DNA from: Oceanispirochaeta crateris
GTDB taxonomy: Bacteria; Spirochaetota; Spirochaetia; DSM-2461
Assembly (NCBI RefSeq): GCF_008329965.1
Contig: NZ_CP036150.1
Span: forward strand, 558,001 to 622,000
Reading direction: 5' to 3'
Length of the DNA: 64,000 bases
The notes beneath the pieces were generated by a model. It was not told where the DNA came from and made no database searches. It was given only the letters and a program-made list of their open reading frames with translations. The position numbers and the translations under genes are program-made. This document shows, piece by piece, positions 47,120 through 56,177 of the stretch (its first letter is position 1; each line of letters begins with the position of its first letter).

Positions 47120-47132
47120 TTTTTATCCGGAT

Positions 47133-47172
47133 AAAAAAAATTGCTCCGTCTGCTTTTGAAGGCACACGGAGC
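47133..47172 (-). terminator. Attenuator-like hairpin between binding protein and permease genes
   Basis: On the minus strand GCTCCGT (47172-47166) and ACGGAGC (47149-47143) pair, followed by AA and eight Ts (47140-47133). Such partial terminators often let a binding-protein gene be expressed more than its permeases. Confidence 0.7.
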
Positions 47173-47182
47173 AGAAAGGTTT

Positions 47183-48463
47183 TTACTGAAAAGGTTTGTA
47201 CCAGGAGGCAACGCCTTCCTGGACCTGACGAACTACTTCATCACTGTCTATTGTATCTGCCAGCATACCCTGCAGGGTATTCTGAATGAGAGAAGAACCG
47301 GTGGGCTGTTCATAGCGGAAACCAACAAGGGTAATATAGGGAGTTGAGTTTTCGTTCAATTCACCCAGCCTTTTCAGGAATGGATCAGTAAACTGAACAC
47401 CCGGTACATCCGATTTATGTTTTAGCTTGTCAGTCAGAAATTGCCCAGCTTCTGTACCTGCCATGAAATTCATGAATTGTACGGCTTCTTCCGGGTGAGC
47501 TGTGGCAGAGTTTATACCAAAAGAGCCATCAACGAAGGCACTGGCATAGCGGGTGTCTCCTGCTTTGGCAACAGGACCTGCAAATACGTCGTATTCCATT
47601 TCAGGATTCTGTGCACTGAAATATCCGGCTTCCCAGCTACCCCCGATAAAGTGTCCTGCCATCTCGTTGATAAAGAGCATCTGCATATCTGTGTAGGAAA
47701 TACCCATAAAGTTGTCAGGCATGTAAGGGCGGAGTTCCAGAAGCTTTTCAAGTGATTTTTTATATCGCTCGTCTGTAAAATTTGTTTTACCAGCTGTTAT
47801 TTCGTTAAAAAAGTCGTTGGCTCCGTAAAAGTTTGGACAGATAACACCCTGGAGTACTTCCAGAGTCCAGCCGTCTTTTCCACCATTGGCCAGGGGAGTT
47901 ATTCCCGCTTTTTTCATAACTTCCAGGTTAGACAGAAAATCATCCCAGGTTTCCGGAATGCTGAGACCTAGTTCCTCATACATAGCCTTGTTGTAGAAAA
48001 TTACCAGAGTCTGGCTGGCATAGGGTACTCCATAGATTTTGCCATCGGAGATGCTGGTGCTTCCAATCAATGAATTCTCATCAAAATCCTTTAACGCCGG
48101 AATTTTATCTTCTAAGGGCATCAAGTATCCGGGCTGCGCGTAGGTTTCAAGACCTCCATAGGGTTTTAGCTGAATGATATCGGGTCCGGAGCCCCCTTTG
48201 ATGGCCGCAGAGAGTACTGTGTTGTACTCAGTATTCTTATAAGCCGTAAAATTAACCGTAATCCCGGGGTTTTCTTTCTCGAAACGGGCAATTAACTCAT
48301 CATAAATGTCAACGTCTTCTGTTCGCCATGACCAGAAATCGAGATTCACCGCCTCTTTCATCGCTGCGGAATTCTCTGATTCTACAGCTTCCTGACTTCC
48401 ACCGGCAAACATGGTGAATGCAGTGAGAAGCATAAGGATACCCATCAAAAATTTCTTTATCAT
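47183..48463 (-). CDS. Family-1 sugar ABC solute-binding protein
   Basis: The 426-aa protein has a signal peptide (MIKKFLMGILMLLTAFTMFA), then GGSQEAVES. The mature part has ELIARFEKENPGITVNF, the family signature PYASQTLVIFYNKAMYEELGLSIPETWDDFL, and a C-lobe ending in LADTIDSDEVVRQVQEGVASWYKPF. It is a periplasmic sugar receptor for the permeases downstream. No lipobox Cys is present. The start has an AAGGGG site; the promoter with an operator-like palindrome lies upstream. Linked MurQ/GKRP-like and ROK genes suggest an amino sugar. Confidence 0.92.
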   Translation of the reverse strand: MIKKFLMGILMLLTAFTMFAGGSQEAVESENSAAMKEAVNLDFWSWRTEDVDIYDELIARFEKENPGITVNFTAYKNTEYNTVLSAAIKGGSGPDIIQLKPYGGLETYAQPGYLMPLEDKIPALKDFDENSLIGSTSISDGKIYGVPYASQTLVIFYNKAMYEELGLSIPETWDDFLSNLEVMKKAGITPLANGGKDGWTLEVLQGVICPNFYGANDFFNEITAGKTNFTDERYKKSLEKLLELRPYMPDNFMGISYTDMQMLFINEMAGHFIGGSWEAGYFSAQNPEMEYDVFAGPVAKAGDTRYASAFVDGSFGINSATAHPEEAVQFMNFMAGTEAGQFLTDKLKHKSDVPGVQFTDPFLKRLGELNENSTPYITLVGFRYEQPTGSSLIQNTLQGMLADTIDSDEVVRQVQEGVASWYKPFQ

Positions 48464-48493
48464 TTTCTTACCCCTTTAGGTTTGTTGAAATAT

Positions 48494-48504
48494 CTACTAA
48501 GTAG
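48494..48504. promoter_or_regulatory. Operator candidate CTACT-A-AGTAG
   Basis: This 11-bp perfect inverted repeat covers the end of the -10 and the expected transcription start of the sugar ABC operon. The adjacent ROK repressor gene is the natural candidate to bind it. Confidence 0.5.
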
Positions 48505-48532
48505 TATAGAAGGGGGCATGATCTCCCGTCAA
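48503..48532 (-). promoter_or_regulatory. Promoter of the sugar ABC operon
   Basis: Minus-strand TTGACG (48532-48527), an 18-nt spacer and TATACT (48508-48503). The -10 overlaps the palindrome at 48494-48504. Confidence 0.6.
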
Positions 48533-48557
48533 TGAAAACTTGAGAATGAACAGAAAA

Positions 48558-49604
48558 TCAGTGTTTATTCAATGGAAAACTACGATTGTGTAGGATGTGG
48601 CGCAGGGCCGCATGGCGGGAACTTGCAGCAACGGCCCAGTGTGAGGGGGAGGCTCTATGTATCCGAAGGCCGGTCTTTAGAGGATCTCCTTCTTTATTCA
48701 GATGAACCAGAATCTCTCTTTCAAGATCTGTTCTATATTTTTCCACATCCCCGCCCAGGACAATATCATTGGTGCTGGTAACATTCGCTATCAAGGCAAG
48801 GGATCTTCCAAGGTTCTGGATAAACTGTTCCATCTTTTCCAGTTCCTGATCGTAAGAGGGCTGAAGGAGGTGGGTTATGGCCCGTCCATTAATAACCATA
48901 TCATTATTGACCATTCCAATACCCACACCGGTATTTCCAATAGTCGTTTGAGAGCGTTTTTCAATGAGGGCCAGAATCAGGTTCTTTTTTCCCAGGGCGT
49001 CCGCTTCGCTTAAAGCATAGGCCTGAGCATCGTTAAACAGGATAATAGGGACATTAAGGACTGTTTCCAGGGGTTCTGCCACAGAAAGGGCTTGATTGAT
49101 CTTAAGGGCATTAGAAAGAATGATCTCTTTTTTATCATTATCAACGGCGCCGCTGACACCAAGACCCACAGCGGCCAATCCCACTGTCATGGGATAGTCT
49201 TGGTCAATCTCTTTTCGAAATCTTGCCAGTTCTACCGCCAGGGAATCAATGGCCTGTGTTCCATAGTTTGATACAGGTATTTCCTTTTGTCCCAGAAGGT
49301 CTCCGTTTAAGTCCCCTGCATATAATCTGATAAAGGGGATGGTCAGTTCCACCCCTATGGCATAGGCATAGCCTCCCTTAATGCTTAATTGAATGGGAGG
49401 GCGTCCTCCTTTAGGAGTTGAGTGTGTGGTAGACGATTCGGTAATCATCCGGCGGGCTATCATCCAGTCGGCAAGGCTGCCTACGGTGGAGCGGTCCAGG
49501 CGCAGCATCCGGGCTAGATCGGCACGGCTACTATGTGGGTTTCTCCAGAGGGTTTCCAGTATTTTAAGGATATTATCGTTTTTGAGTCGGTTCTTAATGG
49601 CCAA
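48558..49604 (-). CDS. ROK-family transcriptional repressor (NagC/XylR-like)
   Basis: The 348-aa protein has an N-terminal winged helix-turn-helix (about 10-55: ILETLWRNPHSSRADLARMLRLDRSTVGSLADWMI) and a C-terminal ROK domain (about 80-330: GVELTIPFIRLYAG, GLGVSGAVDNDKK, ILFNDAQAYALSEA). In the family this fold represses sugar genes and releases DNA on binding the sugar or its phosphate. It lies just upstream of the sugar ABC operon on the same strand and probably controls it. It appears to use a TTG start; GGAG lies rather far upstream, so the start is not certain. Confidence 0.9.
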   Translation of the reverse strand: MAIKNRLKNDNILKILETLWRNPHSSRADLARMLRLDRSTVGSLADWMIARRMITESSTTHSTPKGGRPPIQLSIKGGYAYAIGVELTIPFIRLYAGDLNGDLLGQKEIPVSNYGTQAIDSLAVELARFRKEIDQDYPMTVGLAAVGLGVSGAVDNDKKEIILSNALKINQALSVAEPLETVLNVPIILFNDAQAYALSEADALGKKNLILALIEKRSQTTIGNTGVGIGMVNNDMVINGRAITHLLQPSYDQELEKMEQFIQNLGRSLALIANVTSTNDIVLGGDVEKYRTDLEREILVHLNKEGDPLKTGLRIHRASPSHWAVAASSRHAALRHILHNRSFPLNKH

Positions 49605-49857
49605 GAATGTTGAATCTCCTGCAAACCAGTGTACTATGAGTCCTAGTAGAGGGTCAAATGGGGTTCTCCTCGCTTAAAATAGTATTGTATATTACTTACT
49701 TCAGCCATCGCAGAGTCATGCCAATTTTAAATTTGATTCCACAGACTAAATTTCATCCGGAGAGTTTCCACCTAGGCTCTTGTCAACAGCGTCGAAAAAG
49801 TTCCTGAAATGGGGATGCGGACATTATCTTGGATTACTTTTTAAAAAAATTAGTACC

Positions 49858-50220
49858 TTTTAACGATAATCAAGAGGGCTTAATCCACCTAAACTAACTT
49901 TGATCCGTTTGAAATTTTACCATTGAATATATTCATTCAGTTCATGAATGAAATCATCCAAACTCACATCTTTTAAATTTCGATTGTAAAACATTTCATT
50001 TTTTAACCTTCCAAAGAACCCTTCACAAGCTGCATTATCTGAGGAATATCCTTTTTTGATATTGATCTTTTAATTTTGCCTTATTCATTCTTGAGATCCA
50101 ACAAAGCCAGCGATAATGACTATCCTATCGGAATGGATAATTGGACTTTCTTCAACGTCTAATTCCTTGATTGCTGCCTCAAGAGAAGAGTCCACAAGGT
50201 TTATAGTGCACCCTTCAGTC
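49858..50220 (-). pseudogene. Decayed IS3-family transposase, C-terminal part
   Basis: The minus strand reads, in three broken frames, TINLVDSSLEAAIKELDVEE then SPIIHSDR; SHYRWLCWISRMNKAKLKRS; and KKGYSSDNAACEGFFGRLKN then EMFYNRNLK and DVSLDDFIHELNEYIQW-stop-NFKRIKVSLGGLSPLDYR. This is the end of an IS150-like orfB: the HSDR Asp, the CEGFFGRLKNE Glu and the final LSPLDYR. Two frame changes and one TAA show it is dead. Its family branch differs from the intact element beside it. Confidence 0.85.
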
Positions 50221-50229
50221 AATACAGCT

Positions 50230-51069
50230 TCATGCCACTTTTAAGTTAGATTCTCCGGAATAAATCTGATCCGGTGAATTCCCATTCAGACTCTGATGTG
50301 GTCTGACCGAATTATAGAAATTAAAATACTTCAATAAACCCTTCCGAAGATTTTTCAGAGTGTCATACCGATACAGAGAAATGTCTTCATACTTCAAAGT
50401 TTTCCAGAATCTTTCAATGTAAATATTATCCAAAGCACGACCTTTTCCATCCATGCTGATACGAACCATTTCTCCATCTAGGAGCGATGTGAATTCATTA
50501 CTAGTGAATTGGCTACCTTGATCTGTATTGAATATCACAGGCAAGCCATGTCTCATCATAGCCTGTATCAAAGCGTCCATAACAAACACCGTATCCATCG
50601 TGTTGCTGACATTCCAGGATAAGATCTTCCGGCTATACAGGTCGATGATAGCAACGACATAGACGATTCCTCCGGGAATATTTACATAGGTGATGTCTGA
50701 AGCCCACACATGATTTGGATGCGTTATATTCAAGTTTCTCAGAAGATAAGGGTATTTTTTATGCCTCTTACCTGGTTTGGAGAGACATCGTTTGGGAACG
50801 ATCGCCTTTATTCCCATCTCCCTCATAAGCCTGTACACCCTCTTAGGAGACGTCTCATGGCCCATATTCTTATCCAGATGGTTGAATACCTGTCTGTACC
50901 CATAAAAGATATACTGCTTCCACAGCGCTCTGATTTTCTTCTTTTCCAGATTGTCCTGATACTCCAAAAGAGGATCTCTTTTCAGTTGGTAATAGAACCA
51001 ACTGCGGCTTTTGCCGAGGAGCTTACATTGTTCTGAAATGCTTAATTTCTTGTTCCCAGGATCAATCAT
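50230..51069 (-). CDS. IS3-family transposase orfB (DDE integrase domain)
   Basis: The 279-aa protein has a helical HTH_21 segment (about 40-90: IRALWKQYIFYGYRQVFNHLDKN) and an rve integrase core with the DDE triad: ASDITYV (first Asp), NTDQGSQF (second Asp) and IYIERFWKTLKYE (Glu). The C-terminus VRPHQSLNGNSPDQIY is typical. Its stop TGA lies at the very edge of the element. Upstream of the ATG its frame stays open to a TAA within the A7 run, so it could be read as a fusion with orfA after slippage. Confidence 0.93.
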   Translation of the reverse strand: MIDPGNKKLSISEQCKLLGKSRSWFYYQLKRDPLLEYQDNLEKKKIRALWKQYIFYGYRQVFNHLDKNMGHETSPKRVYRLMREMGIKAIVPKRCLSKPGKRHKKYPYLLRNLNITHPNHVWASDITYVNIPGGIVYVVAIIDLYSRKILSWNVSNTMDTVFVMDALIQAMMRHGLPVIFNTDQGSQFTSNEFTSLLDGEMVRISMDGKGRALDNIYIERFWKTLKYEDISLYRYDTLKNLRKGLLKYFNFYNSVRPHQSLNGNSPDQIYSGESNLKVA

Positions 51070-51094
51070 GGATTTTACAGGAGTCCCTGTATTT

Positions 51095-51361
51095 TCAAGG
51101 TTTTTTTAGGAAATCATTCGCGGCATGAAGCTTTCCGATCTGCTTGTACAGTTCTTCCTTCTCATCTTCCAGCTCTTTTTCCGTTTGTGATTTCCCATTA
51201 CGGAAGACAGAATCCGCATTGTCCAGCAGCTCTCTTTTCCACTTTGAAATCATGGCGGGATGAGCTCCTGTTTCCTGGGCTATTTCACTAACTGTTTTCT
51301 CTTCAAGAATCGCCATGAGCGCTATTCTGGCTTTCTCTGAATCGCTCCACTTCCTGCGCAT
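51095..51361 (-). CDS. IS3-family transposase orfA
   Basis: The 88-aa protein has an HTH (about 6-48: SDSEKARIALMAILEEKTVSEIAQETGAHPAMISKWKREL) and a leucine-zipper-like tail (KELEDEKEELYKQIGKLHAANDFLKK), the orfA pattern of the IS2/IS3 groups. It ends with the run ...CTA AAA AAA CCT TGA, where orfB starts 25 nt further on in another frame. Confidence 0.9.
   Translation of the reverse strand: MRRKWSDSEKARIALMAILEEKTVSEIAQETGAHPAMISKWKRELLDNADSVFRNGKSQTEKELEDEKEELYKQIGKLHAANDFLKKP
51101..51107 (-). promoter_or_regulatory. A7 slippage site joining orfA to orfB
   Basis: Seven A residues on the coding (minus) strand lie near the end of orfA. Losing one A in the transcript joins orfA directly to the orfB frame; a -1 ribosomal shift would run into TAA after 10 codons. 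So transcriptional slippage (or +1 shifting) rather than the usual -1 shift would make the full transposase. Confidence 0.5.
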
Positions 51362-51418
51362 CTTTCTACTCCTTCTGACACAGATTATACTGCATCAATC
51401 TAATTTAGGAGCTGTACA

Positions 51419-53621
51419 GCATCATGGGAGCACTATATGTGTATCTGAACCCTTCTTTAGAGACTAAGAAGCAACTGATTTCAGTATAAAAAAATCAAAA
51501 GTTGTGACAACTATGTTGAAACATTCCGCATAGCGACGTCTTTTTCTCGTCCATAGTTATTACCTCATTTTATTAAGAATCAGTCTTAACTACTACTCCG
51601 GGAAATCAAGGCAGGATCACAGTTCGTACCATTTTTACTATATTCGTACCATTTTTACTATAGCTGATTATTCAGAAAATCTATTTTGCTATGTTCCACA
51701 TTGTATGGAAAGTTTTATCTGGAATATATGGTTTATACAATGCCTACTGGTTTTAAAAATAAATAAGGTGATTTTTAGCTTTTGTAGGATTACACCAATT
51801 AATAAGGCTCACATATACAAATGAATATAGATTGTTTTGGATAATTAAGAAAGAAGACTATATGTCTTCTAAGACTTTATGCGATAATTTTTTTCGATTA
51901 ATTGATATTGTTAAAACATTTTTATTGTGATATATTTCACATCTGAAAATTGTAGTTCGTTTTAAGATAGTACTTTAGTAAAAGTTCTCTAGAGCTTATA
52001 AATTTTTTTGTTTTGTTCAAACGGCGAACAGTTGTGACAGGATAAGGATTTCAGTCTTTCAGATAGTGTTTCGGCCCACTGAATGACCCTTTTATTTGAT
52101 CTTCTAAGTTTGTAGATAACTTCTTTCTATGGGTGGGTGAGGTCTATCTCTTCAATTCTTGTAAAATTTAGAAATAAGTTTTATATAGCAAATAAACGAT
52201 TTTTTTGCAGTAAAGGTAGAATAAATGCTTTTTTAAAGGCTTTAGTGTAAAATAATTTCATTAAGATGAAAAAGATTTATAATAATTGGAATATTATTTG
52301 CATTTTGATTTCTGAATGAATAGCTGAGATCTGTAGGCCTTTGCGAGAAAATCCTAAAAGAACTATTAAGAATGCAGTTTTGTATCGGTTCTAATTAAGG
52401 GTATTGTTATGCGAGTGAGAATAAAAAAGCATTGACTATGTCATCTTTAGAGGGGAAAGTGGTATTTTTAATATTGGCCATGACAAAATGAGTACTTATG
52501 GTAAATCAGTTTAAATGTCTTAGTTTAATATATTCAATTGCTTACTTTCTTACTAAAAAACAAGAATCCGAAGATCATTATGATGTGGGACGTGATCAGT
52601 TTTTATTAAATTGGTATTTTAAAATATGAAAGGCTAAGATTGTAATTTTTAGATTCAAACTCGTTAGCTATAAGACTGCTCTACGAAGTTTGGACAACTT
52701 TAAACTTTAGATTAAATAGTCATACGGTGAAGAATCTTTGTTGAAAAATTTTGAATCTATTAAATTTTAATGAGCTTGTAATATTTTGCAAGAACAATTT
52801 TTTAGATGTAGCAAATGGTTTTTGTATTAATTGATAGATTCTTGATGCATTATTATCAGAATATTTAAATAATACTGTCAGTATGCTTAATACAGAAATA
52901 TCCTGTAATTATGATGACTTTTATTGGCTGGTGATGATCTTTCAGTATGGAGGAATTTGCATTCTGATAAAAATGTTATAGTTATTATTAAAATTATTTT
53001 TTTAAGCTTTAGTAATTCACAAAGACATTCCTAGAGCTTTATTTCGCAAGTTGAGGACAATGGTTGGTATCGTTGTTTGATAGAACAGGTGACGGAGAAT
53101 ATAAGCATCAATGTATTAAATACCCAACAAATAAAAAAAACTATATATATTAAAAATATTGATGGTAGATGTTGGAAAATGGAAAGTCTTTTATATTGTC
53201 AGTATGTTTCCTCTCAGTTGATCAAATCTAAGTGGAAACGTTTATTTCGATTGATTCCAATCAGCTAGAGTTGCTTCTGAGGTATTTTAGAATACTAGTG
53301 GTTTACAAATATAAATGGAAATAGCTGTAGAAAAAGGTTTTGATCAATAATATGTGAAGTTCTTTGTTATTTTAAAATAGACATTGAGTAACTTCTTAAA
53401 ATATATTTGATATTCTAATAAAATAATTGAATGATTTGTAATTAACAGTCCGTGGAGAATTCACCGGTTAAAAATGGAGTATAGTAAAATCATTTATTCG
53501 AATAGACAGAAACTGAAGATAATATTAAGAAAAAACTTCAATTTGTCTAACTAACAGTTATTATTTATAAGGATATAAAAGTGTTTTTAAGAGAAATTAA
53601 CTTTATAATGGTTGGTCAAAT
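51419..53621. other. AT-rich stretch without an intact gene
   Basis: These 2.2 kb have stops in all frames and look like a graveyard. On the minus strand near 51530-51560 one frame reads RKRRRYAECFN, like the N-terminus of an IS orfA. Near 52030-52165 the minus strand reads RIEEIDLTHP, stop, then KEVIYKL and RVIQWAETLSERLKSL, less AT-rich than its surroundings and probably a decayed coding piece. A short plus-strand frame at 53077-53268 has no ribosome site and no recognisable family. A 20-bp tandem repeat lies at 51623. No RNA gene was recognised. Confidence 0.6.
51623..51662. repeat. Perfect 20-bp tandem repeat, two copies
   Basis: The unit TTCGTACCATTTTTACTATA occurs twice head to tail (51623-51642 and 51643-51662). 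It marks the edge of the decayed region next to the IS element. Function unknown. Confidence 0.9.
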
Positions 53622-54548
53622 ATGAAAATATCTATCTTGGGAGCTGCAGGGTTTATAGGAACGAATCTTGCAATAAAGTTAGCAGAAGATAAATCAAATG
53701 TAATAACACTTGTGGATACTGTTGATTCATTTTTTGAACCACATAGAAAAATGGGTTTAGGTTTTAATTATCGTATTGTAAATTTTAATGAAAAAACAGA
53801 TTTTGATAGATTGCTCAATGGACAGCACGTTGTCTACCATTTTTTTAGTTCCTCAAACCCTACTAAATCAAACTTAAACATTCCATTTGAGCTAAGAGAC
53901 AACGTATTAACAACTTCTTTGTTTTTGGAGGCATGTGTAAGACAGAATGTACATAAGGTAGTCTTTTTGTCTTCAGGAGGGACTGTTTATGGATGTGAAG
54001 CAATATGCCCTATTTCAGAAGATTCATCTACCAGGCCTATCACATCATATGGTGTTCAAAAAATTGCTATTGAAAACCTTCTATATTTATACAATTACAC
54101 ATACAAGCTTGATTATAGAATTATACGCCTTGCAAATCCTTACGGTCCCTATCAAAGACCAAATGGGCAGCTGGGAGCGATTACTACTTTTATTTATAAA
54201 GCATTAAAACACGAGCCTATACATGTTTATGGTGATGGAACTGTTATTCGTGATTTCATTTATATTGACGATGTTGTTTCTGGAATTTTAAATATAGTTA
54301 ATGGAGATATAAAATTAGTAAATTTAGGTAGTGGTAAAGGGATTAGTATTAAACAAATACTGGGATTGATAGGACAGACATTAGGTATTGAACTCAATAT
54401 TGTATTTGATAAAGCACGTACGGTTGATGTTCCGGTTAATTATCTTGATATTACCCGTTATATAGACTTGTTTGGAAATCCAGTCACGGTTCCATTGGAC
54501 GAAGGTATAAAAATGACAGCTGCATTTTTGGATAAAAATTATGTCTAA
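53622..54548 (+). CDS. NAD-dependent epimerase/dehydratase (extended SDR)
   Basis: The 308-aa enzyme has the Rossmann motif GAAGFIGTN (7-15), SSGGTVYG, the catalytic YGVQK (Tyr-x-x-x-Lys, about 143-147), RLANPYGPYQRP and the RDFIYIDDVV signature of UDP-sugar 4-epimerases and related dehydratases. It probably makes a nucleotide sugar for the polysaccharide built by this cluster. It overlaps the next gene by 8 nt. It is the first intact gene of the island, after a long AT-rich gap. Confidence 0.9.
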   Translation: MKISILGAAGFIGTNLAIKLAEDKSNVITLVDTVDSFFEPHRKMGLGFNYRIVNFNEKTDFDRLLNGQHVVYHFFSSSNPTKSNLNIPFELRDNVLTTSLFLEACVRQNVHKVVFLSSGGTVYGCEAICPISEDSSTRPITSYGVQKIAIENLLYLYNYTYKLDYRIIRLANPYGPYQRPNGQLGAITTFIYKALKHEPIHVYGDGTVIRDFIYIDDVVSGILNIVNGDIKLVNLGSGKGISIKQILGLIGQTLGIELNIVFDKARTVDVPVNYLDITRYIDLFGNPVTVPLDEGIKMTAAFLDKNYV

Positions 54549-55491
54549 TCCTGTGGTGTCTCTATGCATTCCAACAAATGGTATTATCAAGTGGTTGATC
54601 CCAGTATTAGAGAGTATTTATGCTCAGAATGTGGATGAAAAATTGTATGAGGTAGTTGTTACTGATAATGGTAGAAATCTTAAATTCAAGAATGCAATAA
54701 ATAAATATATCTCTACGAAAACAAATTTTGTGTATAAAAAGACATCAGCTGAGGGTTTTCTCAATCAGATAGAATCTTTTAAAATTACGCGTGGCCTGTT
54801 TCTAAAATTTATCAATCATCGTATGGTGCTTCTACCAGGTGCATTACAGGCGTTTATAGATTTTGCCTTAGAGAATATGGAAAATAAGCCTGTTGTATAT
54901 TTCAGTAATGGTAAATTATTAAATCTGAGGAAAGAGATTACAGTTAACAATTCATTCGATAAGTTCGTTTGTACTCTTTCTTATTGGTCTTCGTGGTCGG
55001 CAGGGATTGCGTTGTGGAAAGAAGATCTTGCTCTTCTTGACAAGATTAAATTTAACAATCTATTTCCTCATACTGATATTTTATTTTTACGAAGAGATCA
55101 CGAAGAATATATTGTTGATAATAGAATTTTGTTACACGAGATTCCGACAAACTGGGCATTTAAAGGCTCTTATGACTTGTTTAATGCCTTCGCTGTAGAA
55201 TATATTTCTATAATCCTTAACTTATTCCGTGACGGAAATATTTCAAAGAAAACATTTTTAAAAGTTAAAAGAGATAATTTTTCCTATATATCAGACCGTT
55301 ATATTGTTTACATCTTTCTCAAAAAGAAGAGTTCTTTTGATTTTACGGGATATACAGACTCAATAAACTTCTTTTACAGTATATTTCATGTGAGAGTCTC
55401 AGTGTTGAGACTACCATTATTAGCTTTACAAATCTTGATAAGAAGAATAAAGAGTAAGCGGATAAGAAAGCTTCAAATAGCTGGAGAATAG
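54541..55491 (+). CDS. Family-2 glycosyltransferase
   Basis: The 316-aa protein starts PVVSLCIPTNGIIKWLIPVLESIYAQ, the GT-A fold start of family 2, followed by YEVVVTDNGRN. The usual DxD is replaced by less typical residues near FLKFINHRMVLLPGAL, so its donor is unclear. It should add a sugar to a lipid-linked repeat unit at the inner membrane. It overlaps the SDR gene and is 4 nt from the acetyltransferase gene. Confidence 0.82.
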   Translation: MSNPVVSLCIPTNGIIKWLIPVLESIYAQNVDEKLYEVVVTDNGRNLKFKNAINKYISTKTNFVYKKTSAEGFLNQIESFKITRGLFLKFINHRMVLLPGALQAFIDFALENMENKPVVYFSNGKLLNLRKEITVNNSFDKFVCTLSYWSSWSAGIALWKEDLALLDKIKFNNLFPHTDILFLRRDHEEYIVDNRILLHEIPTNWAFKGSYDLFNAFAVEYISIILNLFRDGNISKKTFLKVKRDNFSYISDRYIVYIFLKKKSSFDFTGYTDSINFFYSIFHVRVSVLRLPLLALQILIRRIKSKRIRKLQIAGE

Positions 55492-55495
55492 TAAA

Positions 55496-56152
55496 ATGGT
55501 AAATTTTAATGATAAAATTAGCAGTGCAGATAAAGTATGTATCCTCTTTCGTGCAGGAATAAAATTATTAAGAGGGTTTTGGTTTAGGTTATTTCTGAAG
55601 AAAGTAAAAGGGAGTTTTCTTGTGGGTAAGCATGTGCATATCACTCATGGAAAACACATCACGTGTGGAAAAAATGTCAAGTTTGAAGATTTTACTGAGA
55701 TACACGGTCTTTGTAATGAAGGTTTGCAGTTCGGGGATAACGTAACTATAAGTCGTGGAGTTATGATCCGTCCCTCAAGCTATTATGGAGGAGATTGTGG
55801 CACAGGATTAGTGATGGGGGCAAACTCCTCCATTGGACCAATGGGATATATAGGATGTTCAGGGAGAATCATTATTGGTAAAAATGTTATGTTTGGCCCT
55901 AAGTGTAGTCTCTTTGCTGAAAATCATATTTTTTCTGATACAAAAGTTAATATTAAAAATCAAGGGGTCAGGCAAAAAGGGATCACAATAGGAGATGACT
56001 GTTGGATTGGAAGTCATGTGATAATCCTCGATGGTGTGACAATCGGGAAAGGAGTTGTTATCGGTGCAGGTTCAATTGTGACGCATGACGTGCCGAATCG
56101 TGCAGTAGCCATGGGCAGCCCTGCTAAGGTTATCAGGTATAGAGGTTTATGA
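55496..56152 (+). CDS. Hexapeptide-repeat acetyltransferase (WbbJ-like)
   Basis: The 218-aa protein has left-handed beta-helix repeats ([IV]-G-x-N pattern: ITCGKNVKFED, LQFGDNVTISRGVMI, VIIGKNVMFGPKCSLFAENH, ITIGDDCWIGSHVIILDGVTIGKGVVIGAGSIV) and the C-terminal AMGSPAKVIRYRG. It is an O-acetyltransferase of the WbbJ/maltose O-acetyltransferase type, likely decorating the surface sugar. Catalytic His in the AENH segment is present. Confidence 0.93.
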   Translation: MVNFNDKISSADKVCILFRAGIKLLRGFWFRLFLKKVKGSFLVGKHVHITHGKHITCGKNVKFEDFTEIHGLCNEGLQFGDNVTISRGVMIRPSSYYGGDCGTGLVMGANSSIGPMGYIGCSGRIIIGKNVMFGPKCSLFAENHIFSDTKVNIKNQGVRQKGITIGDDCWIGSHVIILDGVTIGKGVVIGAGSIVTHDVPNRAVAMGSPAKVIRYRGL

Positions 56153-56177
56153 AATATTAATTGCTAAAGGAGTGATT

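Larger units (their letters stand above)
50230..51418 (-). mobile_element. IS3-family insertion sequence (orfA + orfB)
   Basis: A two-gene element of about 1.19 kb. The right end reads TGTACAGCTCCTAAATTAGA inward (minus strand from 51418); the left end (from about 50233) reads TGCCACTTTTAAGTTAGATT, sharing the TAA[A/G]TTAGATT core, so these are probably the terminal repeats. Exact ends are uncertain and no clear target duplication is seen; the flanks are similar (ACAGC-T-TCATG left, ACAGC-A-TCATG right). The left end touches the dead transposase fragment. Confidence 0.8.
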
